Shown here piece by piece: positions 34,772 through 41,457 of a stretch of DNA of 41,457 nucleotides. The stretch's first letter is position 1. The number at the start of each line of letters is the position of its first letter. The notes beneath the pieces are model-generated. The model did no database searches, was not told the origin of the DNA, and worked only from the letters and a program-made list of their open reading frames with translations. The position numbers and the translations under genes were made by a program. This DNA is from Muribaculaceae bacterium (GTDB lineage Bacteria > Bacteroidota > Bacteroidia > Bacteroidales > Muribaculaceae): contig JAMPDX010000011.1 in NCBI GenBank assembly GCA_023665425.1, positions 1-41,457 of the forward strand. Direction: 5' to 3'.

Positions 34772-34876
34772 CGCATTTAATGGGCGCCGAATGGCCGGAT
34801 AATCCGAAGCGCCTCATATTATATAACACGCAAATATCTGATTTTGCTCATTAAGAAATATTAAAAACTGTTAAAA

Positions 34877-35311
34877 ATGGGAAAATTTTTATCTGACTTC
34901 AAGGAGTTTGCCATGCGTGGCAATGTCATAGATATGGCAGTCGGTGTAATCATTGGTGGTGCTTTCGGCAAGATAGTATCATCTCTTGTTGACGACATCA
35001 TCATGCCGGCCGTAGGTGTAGCCACCGGTGGTATGGACTTCAAAGACCTGAAATATGTCCTGAAAGCCGGCGACCCGAATGCTGTGGAGGAAGCGGCACG
35101 CCAAGCCGTGACCATAAATTATGGTATGTTCATACAGAATATCATTGACTTCCTCATCATCGCCTTCTGTATCTTTGTGGCTATCCGTATCATGCAGAAG
35201 TTCCGCAAGGCTGAAGAGGAGAAGGCGGCCGAGCCGGAAGCTCCCGCACCCGATGTTGAGCTCCTCACCGAGATACGCGACTTACTCAAAGAGCAAAACA
35301 ACAAGAAATAA
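34877..35311 (+). CDS. mscL: Large-conductance mechanosensitive channel
   Basis: A 144-aa membrane protein that opens under membrane tension to release solutes on hypo-osmotic shock. The N-terminal amphipathic helix ([20 protein letters not shown]) leads into pore helix TM1 ([23 protein letters not shown]). A periplasmic loop follows, then TM2 ([20 protein letters not shown]) and a charged C-terminal helix ([13 protein letters not shown]). Length is normal. It is followed 13 bp later by the DUF3109 gene, probably in the same transcript. Confidence 0.97.
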   Translation: MGKFLSDFKEFAMRGNVIDMAVGVIIGGAFGKIVSSLVDDIIMPAVGVATGGMDFKDLKYVLKAGDPNAVEEAARQAVTINYGMFIQNIIDFLIIAFCIFVAIRIMQKFRKAEEEKAAEPEAPAPDVELLTEIRDLLKEQNNKK

Positions 35312-35324
35312 ACAGCTCACGACA

Positions 35325-35912
35325 GTGTTACAGATTGATGACACCTTAGTGTCGCTCGATGTGGTGGAGAAATACTTCTGCTGCGACCTGGATAAATGCT
35401 TGGGCGAGTGCTGCATCGAGGGAGACGCCGGTGCTCCAATAACACCGGAGGAATACGAGAAGTTACAAGAAGTGACACCGCAGGTATGGGACTATCTCAC
35501 ACCTGCGGCTCAGCGTGTGCTTGAGGAGCAAGGGCCGGCATATTATGACTGCGACGGAGATCTTGTCACTTCAATAGTTGACGGGCGCGACTGTGTGTTC
35601 ACCACCTATGCCCCCGGCGGTATGTGTCTGTGTGCCCTGGAGAAGGCCTGGCGAGATGGTAAGGCTCCCATGAGCAAGCCTATGAGCTGCCACCTGTATC
35701 CCATTCGCCTCAAGGAGCTCTCCGGGGGTATTACGGCTTTGAACTATCACAGCTGGAATATCTGCAAGGCAGCCGAGCTGCTGGGCCGCAGCAAGGGGCT
35801 GAGGGTATATCAGTTCCTGCAGGGGCCACTTGAGCGCCGCTTCGGCAAAGATTGGTATCGCGAGTTGAAGCTGGTAGCCGATGAATGGCTCAAACAAAAT
35901 CCAGATAAATAG
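35325..35912 (+). CDS. DUF3109 family cysteine-cluster protein
   Basis: A 195-aa protein if started at GTG 35325, which gives the family-typical opening (M)LQIDDTLVSLDVVEKYFCC. The frame is open further upstream through mscL, but those residues look like an out-of-frame reading. Cysteines are clustered: CCDLDKCLGECC near the start, a central GGMCLCALE, a CHLYP and WNICKAAEL. This pattern suggests a metal or Fe-S site, as in the related YkgJ-type zinc/iron proteins. The function of the family is not established. It lies 13 bp after mscL. Confidence 0.85.
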   Translation: MLQIDDTLVSLDVVEKYFCCDLDKCLGECCIEGDAGAPITPEEYEKLQEVTPQVWDYLTPAAQRVLEEQGPAYYDCDGDLVTSIVDGRDCVFTTYAPGGMCLCALEKAWRDGKAPMSKPMSCHLYPIRLKELSGGITALNYHSWNICKAAELLGRSKGLRVYQFLQGPLERRFGKDWYRELKLVADEWLKQNPDK

Positions 35913-35961
35913 CCGACCGACTCGCAAATACGGCTACGCTGCATTGGGATATTGACACCGG

Positions 35962-36008
35962 GGCGTCGGGTTACAAACCTGTCGCGACTACAAACTCGCC
36001 GTGACTAC
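35962..36008. repeat. Type-D palindromic repeat
   Basis: GGCGTCGGGTTACAAACCTG, then TCGCGACTACAAACTCGCCG and TGACTAC. It shares the CGGGTTnnnAAC core and the CGACTAC tail with the copies at 21932, 26240 and 30971-31047. Confidence 0.55.
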
Positions 36009-36018
36009 AATAGACAAG

Positions 36019-36055
36019 AAAGAGCCGAAGGCCAATAGAGGTCTTCGACTCTTTT
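36019..36055. terminator. Bidirectional terminator hairpin
   Basis: AAAGAGCCGAAGGCC pairs with GGTCTTCGACTCTTTT (two G-U pairs) around AATAGA. T-runs flank both strands, so it can end the mscL-DUF3109 transcript and back up the hairpin at 36067 for the opposite operon. Confidence 0.7.
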
Positions 36056-36066
36056 GTCAGTGATGA

Positions 36067-36099
36067 AGTGTGAGAGCTCCGGGAGGAGTCTCTCACACT
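36067..36099 (-). terminator. Hairpin after the 562-aa gene
   Basis: AGTGTGAGAG (36067-36076) pairs with CTCTCACACT (36090-36099), with CTCC/GGAG extending the stem past a one-base bulge. It lies 12 bp beyond the stop codon at 36112 but lacks a clean U-tract. Confidence 0.55.
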
Positions 36100-36111
36100 T
36101 GTGAGATGCTA

Positions 36112-37800
36112 TTATTTGAGGATTACTGCGGGTACGGGCTTAACGGGCTTGTGGGGGTTGGGCACGTTGTACTCATTAGTGCTCTTAAGGATAGAAGCCT
36201 TGCGGTTAACCTTGGCGGGAGAGCCCTGAGGAGCTGTCTCGTTGTAAAGCACACCGGTGTAAGTACCGCTGATAGTGTGGCCCTTGCCGTCGTTCACATT
36301 GATAGTGAATGTGCGAGTGCCATCAGCATTGCTGGACAGAACCACTGTGCCGCCGTTGATGGGAGCGAGTGTCTCTTGATAACCTTCTGCAGTGGTGCTG
36401 TCGAGGTCGCCATACCATGAGAAGATCATGTTGCCACCATAGTCGATAAAGCCGTAGAGGCCACCATAGTTTACTATCTCATTGTTGATAGTATATGTGC
36501 CGTCGGGCAGCTCATTCTGGTCAGACATCAGCTCGAAAGTGAGGTAGTCACCCTGCTTCATGTTGGGCTCAGTAATCATTACGATGTACTGGTTGAGACC
36601 CTTCTTAATATAGTCACCCATATTGTAGCTGAGGGCGATTGTTTTGGAGTCAAATTCGAGAGTCACATCTTTGGTGAGAGTGCTGCCGAAGTCGGGAGTT
36701 GCAGTTGGGTCATCAAAGCGGCGAACCACGAGGTTGCCATTATATGTACCTTGGATCTGAATACCCTTATCAGTTATGAAGTCAAACTCTATCTTGGTAG
36801 AGTTCTCACTAACTGTCATAGTACCCTCCTTGATAAGACCGCGATATACACGACCCTTGCCGTCTTGATAAGTCATATAAGAGCCGGTGGGATATATCTG
36901 GCCCCAGAAGTCGATCATGCGGCCCTGGCCCAGGCTGTAAGCCTGCTGAGTGTTGTAGTCTATAGTCTCACGCCAGTCTACAGTGTAAGTGCCGTCGGGC
37001 AGGAATGTAGTGGGGTTGGCGGGGTCTTGACCCTTGGGCATATATGTGTCGAGTTGCAGCCAGTAGCCTTCGAGCTGAGAGCCATTCTCATCGAAGTCGC
37101 CGGTGTAGAGCTGCAGAGTGGCATCAGAAGCGAAGGGATAATACCAGTTGGCATAATATCTCTCCTGAGCACCTTCGAAGGTGACATCCTGGTCTGTGGT
37201 GAATTCCAGCTCCTCAGTGATGCCGGCTACGAAGGTGATGGGGCCTTGATACTGTACGGCAACGAACTCGCCGGTGAGCAGAGTAAACTCGCCGCGGATG
37301 TCATAGTTGTGGCCGTCATAGCGAACGTCAACAGCTCCATCGATGAGGGGAGATACAGTCACGCCCTCGTCGCCCTCAGCAAGGCGGATATAGATACCTG
37401 TGCGCTCCATATTGAATTCGCCTGCCTTGGTGCCGGCACCGGCGCGGTAGTATCCGGCGGGGAGCTTGGCATCGTAGGCGTCTTCAGCCGGGGCAGCAGT
37501 GAGCTCCATAGCTATCTGCAGGTCGCCGATTTCTTCGGGATTACCGTTTGAGTCGGGCTTGCCGGAGCCGAAGCAGATGTAGTAGTTGCCAAGGTCGTTG
37601 GAGGTAGAATACTCGGCGCCTACCAGATAGTTAGTCTCCAGATATGAGGGGGCCTCTTCAAACTTGATGCTGGCCAGGTCAGTAGTCTCATACTCCGTCT
37701 TGGAGCCGTCAGTGCCGGTGATGACCACCTTATAATTCTGTGCTGAAGCAGTGAGGGCCAGAGCACCCACAGCCAGAGCGGATAATATTCTTGTCTTCAT
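36112..37800 (-). CDS. Secreted multi-domain beta protein
   Basis: A 562-aa protein with a signal peptide (ILSALAVGALALTASAQ). A short N-terminal module (YKVVITGTDGSKTEYETTDL, then ASIKFEE) is also seen in the two genes upstream. About four beta domains follow, each ending near 'G-T-Y-x-G' (QIQGTYNGNLVV, TISGTYTGVLY) and containing LPDGTYT or LPAGYYRAG. They resemble the repeats of the 1040-aa protein. The C-terminus is a basic/Pro linker (PNPHKPVKPVPAVILK), not a T9SS tail. It is third in a tight operon, starting 12 bp after the 156-aa gene. Function unknown. Confidence 0.75.
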   Translation of the reverse strand: MKTRILSALAVGALALTASAQNYKVVITGTDGSKTEYETTDLASIKFEEAPSYLETNYLVGAEYSTSNDLGNYYICFGSGKPDSNGNPEEIGDLQIAMELTAAPAEDAYDAKLPAGYYRAGAGTKAGEFNMERTGIYIRLAEGDEGVTVSPLIDGAVDVRYDGHNYDIRGEFTLLTGEFVAVQYQGPITFVAGITEELEFTTDQDVTFEGAQERYYANWYYPFASDATLQLYTGDFDENGSQLEGYWLQLDTYMPKGQDPANPTTFLPDGTYTVDWRETIDYNTQQAYSLGQGRMIDFWGQIYPTGSYMTYQDGKGRVYRGLIKEGTMTVSENSTKIEFDFITDKGIQIQGTYNGNLVVRRFDDPTATPDFGSTLTKDVTLEFDSKTIALSYNMGDYIKKGLNQYIVMITEPNMKQGDYLTFELMSDQNELPDGTYTINNEIVNYGGLYGFIDYGGNMIFSWYGDLDSTTAEGYQETLAPINGGTVVLSSNADGTRTFTINVNDGKGHTISGTYTGVLYNETAPQGSPAKVNRKASILKSTNEYNVPNPHKPVKPVPAVILK

Positions 37801-37812
37801 GTGTCTAAGCTA

Positions 37813-38283
37813 TTAACGGATGAATTTGAATGTATTGCCCGGCATAGTAGCTACGAAGACACCGGCGCCCATGCCGGTAAGGTCGATGTAGACATACCCC
37901 TCAGCGTTAGCTGTGGCGGCAGCTACTGTAGCACCGTTGGCATTGTAGATCTTGACATCGGCATTCGGCTCGAGTCCCTCTACAGTCATAAACTCTTTGG
38001 TCACCTTCACACGGATATCGGCAGTGTTCACGCTCTGCAGACCTGTAGTCTTCTTGAAGGTGAAGGAGGCGATGTCGCCCATGTTGTAGCGCATATCCTC
38101 AGCATTGTTGTCTGAAGAGATTACTACCTCGTCACCATCAAAGGTGGCCACCGGATAATACTTGAAGGCGAACTCCACAGTATTGCCGGCATTTGTATTC
38201 ACGAGCAGTGTGTAGTCGTCTTGCGCGGAGGCTGAGAACGAAGCTGCCATCACTGCCAATGCAGCAAAAATATATTTCTTCAT
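37813..38283 (-). CDS. Small secreted protein with T9SS type A-like sorting domain
   Basis: A 156-aa protein with a signal peptide (FAALAVMAASFSASAQ). It has the same short N-terminal module as its neighbours (MRYNMGDIASFTFKKT). The C-terminal ~75 residues are a probable T9SS sorting domain: ADVKIYNANGATVAAATANA and GMGAGVFVATMPGNTFKFIR. It is almost only a module plus a tail, so it may act as an anchor or adaptor for the larger proteins encoded on either side; that is an inference. It starts 31 bp after the 1040-aa gene. Confidence 0.75.
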   Translation of the reverse strand: MKKYIFAALAVMAASFSASAQDDYTLLVNTNAGNTVEFAFKYYPVATFDGDEVVISSDNNAEDMRYNMGDIASFTFKKTTGLQSVNTADIRVKVTKEFMTVEGLEPNADVKIYNANGATVAAATANAEGYVYIDLTGMGAGVFVATMPGNTFKFIR

Positions 38284-38314
38284 AATTGTTTTCTTTTACT
38301 GATTAGTGGTCCGG

Positions 38315-41300
38315 TTATTCGATAGTTCCGGTATATTTAGCATAGAGAGTCTCGTCGTTCTCGAGCACGGCGTCTACTACGATAGTATAAACATCGCCAT
38401 CCTTTGTTACGACAACAGTACCGCCCACCATGCTGATAGCCTCAGAAGAACCTGCGGGATAGAAGTTTGAGCTTGTACCGGCTGTGTAGTATTCTTTTGT
38501 GTCGTCAGCGATATAATATGTTGCGGGGGTAAGGCTTGAGCCGGTGGCGGGAGCCATTGACATAACGATCTTCTCAGTGCTGGCGCCTGACATAGTTACA
38601 TACCAGTCACCAAAGCCCAAATTTTTTGCTGTTGTAGTAGTAGCATCGAAGTTATAGTCGTAGGTCTTGGGGCCTTCGCTTGAGGGGCGCTCGGGGAGGC
38701 TGCCGGTGTAGACGGCCTTAATGGGGATATTCTCGTCGCCTATAACACCCTCAATTGTGACAACGCGGTTGCCATCTACAGTAGCCACTGTCACCATACC
38801 GGACTTGAAGGATGCACTTGACAGAGTTATCGGAGCGTACAGGTCTACCAGGCTTTGTGCTGTGCCGTTGAGGCCGCTATCGCCAAAGCTGTATGTGCCA
38901 TCGGGCAGAGTAGTAGTGCCCTCAGCAAAGAAGTCTATACGAGCCTCAATTTTAAAACCACTGTCGCTGAAGCGATAATAGAAGCCATTGGCGGCGGGGT
39001 TATTAACAGTTACATAAGTAGCCTTTGACAGAGTAAACTCTTGAGTGTTGGGGCCGCAAGAGAGTGTGCCGGTGTAAGTGGCATGGAGCTTCTTACCGTC
39101 GTTGAGCACGATGTCTGCTACCATGGTGTATACCTGGTCGTTGAGTGTGAAGACTACCTCACCACTTGCCAGAGTGTACTTGACATCACCTACAGTAAAG
39201 TATGTATAACTGGCATCGCCTTTATTGATTTCGCCATTAGCTGTACCGGCAATGGTGTATGTGCCGGCCTGCATGTACCAGTTGTCATCGTGGTAGAGGT
39301 CAAAAGCGAGCTTGGTGTTGTTGGCGTCGCTAAATACGAGGGCTACATTGCGAGTACCATAAGATTGAGCTTCGCATGCAGTGGCATTGAAAGTGAAGTC
39401 CTCACCAGGCTCTGTGTAGGGACGCTCGGGGAGTGCACCGGTAAATGTAGCCTTGAAGATGATGTCCTGCTCACTTAGTACGCCGTCGATGGCTACTGTG
39501 CGGTTGTCACCCTCTCCGGAGACAGTCACTGTGCCGGACTTGAAGCTAACATTGTTTGCAGAGATGGGTGCACCATATTGTGCATACAGGTCAATTATAC
39601 CGGTGACTGTACCGTTAGCACCGGTTGTGTCAAAAGTGTATGTACCGTTGGGCAGTGTTGTAGTACCTTCTGCAAAGAAGTCCAGACGTAGCTCGGTAGC
39701 ATAATCTTTATCGTTGAAGCGATAGTAGAAGCCATTGTCTGCAGGCTCTGTCACATTGACTGTGCTTACATTCTGAAGAGTAAAGTTAGCCACGGGGCCG
39801 TAGGCGAGCTTACCATTGTATGTAGCTTTGACTGTCTTGTCATTTACCAGTGTGATGTTGGCTTCGATAGTGTAAATTTCACCGTCGAGAGCTATCACAA
39901 CCTCACCACCCTTGAAGCCTACAGGGGTGCCATCGTTAGCATAGTATGAATAAGAGGCATTGGTGCTGATGGTACCGGCAGCCTCACCGGCTGTTACGGT
40001 GTAAGTACCGGGCTGAACATAATATTTGGCTGTCTGATACAAGTCGAGCATAAGAGCCTCATATTTGTTCTCAGTGTTCACCAAGTTGAGTGAGTAGTTT
40101 GCACCGCTTGAGTAAGAGTTGATTTCAACCTCATTGGCAGCGATAGTGTAGTCAGCTGCGGGGCCTACAGGCTCTGCCGGACCGCAATTGCCCATCTCAC
40201 CGGTATATGTAAACTGCAGTGTCTTGCCGTTCTGCAGTTCGATAAGGCCATCAAATGTATATGTCTTGCCGGCAAGTGTTACTGTGAGTGTACCACCGTT
40301 GAAGCTCATTTTTGTTGAGCCGAGGTTAAATGTTGAACCAACGCCTGTGACATAATAGTCAGTAGTGTTGACGCCGTTGTTTACTTTCACAATCTCATAA
40401 GTGCCGGGGAGGATATAGCTTGTACCGGGCTGATGCATATCCATGATGACCTTATATGAGGGGTTGCTGCTGTCTGTGAATGTAAGATACGGATTTGTCA
40501 TACCCCATATAGCGGAAGCATTAACTGCATCGGCGTTCATCACAAAGTCAGCTGTGGGAGCTACCACGGGGCGCTCCGGCAGAGTACCGATGTATGTGAA
40601 GTCTACCTCCAAGCCAATACTCAACTTGCCTTCAACCTTGACAGTGCGTGATGCACCCTCACCGGAGACAGTGACCTTGCCCTCAGTGAAGCGGATATTA
40701 GACTCGTTGTAGGGGCTTGCCAAGTCCACATAGCTGCTGGTAGTTGAGACAGTGCCGTCAGCGCCGGTGTCTGCAAATGTGTATACACCGTTGGGGAGTT
40801 GGGCTCCTGAGTTGAAGAAATCCAGACGCATGGTGATGGCCCAGTTGGCATCGTTAAATTTGTAATAGAAGCCGTTGTCAGCCGGTGTGGTGATTTCTTG
40901 ATATGAGGCACTTGCGAGGTCGGCAGTGTAGATAGGGCCGAACTTATCAACAGTGCCGGTGTATGTGCCCTTGAACTCTTGGCCATTGGTGGCGAACAGA
41001 TCCATATTGATGGTGTAAGTCTCGCCCTGCAGAGCGATAGTCATGCTACCGGAAGCCAGGTCCAACTTCTCCTCGTTATATACCAGAGTAGAATATCCGG
41101 GGTCGATAGTATTGTCGGCCTTTGAGCCGTTTACGGTGTATTCACCCGGAGTGAGAAAATAGCCGGTGGGCTGGTAGATGTCAAGAGAGAACTCGGTGTC
41201 CTCACCCTGAGCGAAGTGCATTGTGATGTTGCGAAGGCCCCAAGTCTCGAGTGTCAAAGATTCGAAATTGACCTCGGTGACTTGAGCTTCACTACCTTTC

Positions 41301-41437
41301 AAGAAGGTAATGTCTTGCACATAGTCGGCGTGGTACCTGTGGGAAATGTTGTCTTTGTCGACAACGACGATATTCTGAGCATTAGAAGTCAGAACCGCCA
41401 TTCCGCACAGAAGCGCTGTAGATAAAAGGTGCTTCAT
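38315..41437 (-). CDS. 1040-aa secreted protein of eight beta repeats
   Basis: Signal peptide MKHLLSTALLCGMAVLTSNA, then the short module QNIVVVDKDNISHRYHADYV. The rest is eight units of ~120-130 residues, of two kinds. Type I has 'xLPGTYT ... GG-V-V-x-L-x-G-x-x-Y-T ... LxNGKxLxATYTG' and ends in CGP or similar. Type II has 'ADNGFYYRFND', 'LDFFAEGTTTLPNGTYTF', 'VTVSGEGDNRTV' and ends in TGxLPERP. The order is I-II-I-I-II-I-II-I. There is no catalytic motif and no T9SS tail. First gene of a three-gene operon; its ATG is only 20 bp from the window edge, so the promoter is not visible. A binding or structural role is a guess. Confidence 0.78.
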   Translation of the reverse strand: MKHLLSTALLCGMAVLTSNAQNIVVVDKDNISHRYHADYVQDITFLKGSEAQVTEVNFESLTLETWGLRNITMHFAQGEDTEFSLDIYQPTGYFLTPGEYTVNGSKADNTIDPGYSTLVYNEEKLDLASGSMTIALQGETYTINMDLFATNGQEFKGTYTGTVDKFGPIYTADLASASYQEITTPADNGFYYKFNDANWAITMRLDFFNSGAQLPNGVYTFADTGADGTVSTTSSYVDLASPYNESNIRFTEGKVTVSGEGASRTVKVEGKLSIGLEVDFTYIGTLPERPVVAPTADFVMNADAVNASAIWGMTNPYLTFTDSSNPSYKVIMDMHQPGTSYILPGTYEIVKVNNGVNTTDYYVTGVGSTFNLGSTKMSFNGGTLTVTLAGKTYTFDGLIELQNGKTLQFTYTGEMGNCGPAEPVGPAADYTIAANEVEINSYSSGANYSLNLVNTENKYEALMLDLYQTAKYYVQPGTYTVTAGEAAGTISTNASYSYYANDGTPVGFKGGEVVIALDGEIYTIEANITLVNDKTVKATYNGKLAYGPVANFTLQNVSTVNVTEPADNGFYYRFNDKDYATELRLDFFAEGTTTLPNGTYTFDTTGANGTVTGIIDLYAQYGAPISANNVSFKSGTVTVSGEGDNRTVAIDGVLSEQDIIFKATFTGALPERPYTEPGEDFTFNATACEAQSYGTRNVALVFSDANNTKLAFDLYHDDNWYMQAGTYTIAGTANGEINKGDASYTYFTVGDVKYTLASGEVVFTLNDQVYTMVADIVLNDGKKLHATYTGTLSCGPNTQEFTLSKATYVTVNNPAANGFYYRFSDSGFKIEARIDFFAEGTTTLPDGTYSFGDSGLNGTAQSLVDLYAPITLSSASFKSGMVTVATVDGNRVVTIEGVIGDENIPIKAVYTGSLPERPSSEGPKTYDYNFDATTTTAKNLGFGDWYVTMSGASTEKIVMSMAPATGSSLTPATYYIADDTKEYYTAGTSSNFYPAGSSEAISMVGGTVVVTKDGDVYTIVVDAVLENDETLYAKYTGTIE

Positions 41438-41457
41438 GTTAGTGAAATTAAGTTATA

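Noticed and set aside
35121..35324. Longer DUF3109 protein starting inside mscL
   Set aside because: The first 68 residues are a Ser/Arg-rich reading of mscL in another frame; the family start is reached at GTG 35325.

Overview
The window looks like Bacteroidales chromosome, probably of the Muribaculaceae/Prevotella-like gut group. The evidence is: repeated TTTG/TAnnTTTG promoters instead of sigma70 boxes; little Shine-Dalgarno sequence before start codons; type IX secretion parts (a DUF5103 'plug' protein, PorX and C-terminal sorting domains); and Bacteroidetes-typical families (DUF4421, DUF3109, OmpA/TPR lipoproteins). The family-level assignment is an inference.

Layout. 1-53: end of tRNA-Val. 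174-354: a composite palindromic repeat. 808-5229: a 1473-aa secreted protein with a T9SS-like C-terminus. 5594-6826 (-): T9SS plug protein. 7058-7320: a second composite repeat and a 110-bp element with terminal inverted repeats. 7348-13377 (-): a compact five-gene virus-like cassette, in transcription order major capsid, connector-like protein, portal, 659-aa tail/nozzle-like protein, and terminase ATPase. 13930-16822 (+): mltG, a DUF2007 protein and a DUF4421 beta-barrel. 20643-16862 (-): a tight five-gene run of membrane ferredoxin, thyA, folA, glycosyltransferase and small lipoprotein, with a promoter that seems to give a leaderless message. 20802-21827 (-): lipoprotein. 22226-26216 (+): Na/Pi cotransporter, mannose-1-phosphate guanylyltransferase and voltage-gated channel. 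26331-27866 (-): porX. 28065-30407 (-): GH5-like secreted hydrolase. 31237-33401 (+): OmpA/TPR lipoprotein and a small secreted protein. 33492-34499 (-): gapA. 34877-35912 (+): mscL and DUF3109. 36112-41437 (-): three secreted proteins, including a 1040-aa protein made of eight beta repeats.

How it fits together. Most genes are housekeeping or envelope genes. Plug and PorX belong to the type IX secretion apparatus, and the 1473-aa and 156-aa proteins carry tails like those it recognises. thyA and folA are partners in the thymidylate/folate cycle.

The most unusual item is the capsid-portal-terminase cassette. All five frames are open and tightly packed, but no integrase, lysis gene, small terminase, protease or tail fibre is visible, and the terminase stops where its nuclease domain should begin. 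It could be a domesticated particle (gene-transfer-agent-like or other) or a decayed prophage core. The second notable theme is a family of modular palindromic intergenic repeats (called modules A, B, C and D here), present in at least ten intergenic places and in complete C-B-A order three times. All family assignments come from reading the sequence; no database search was run.
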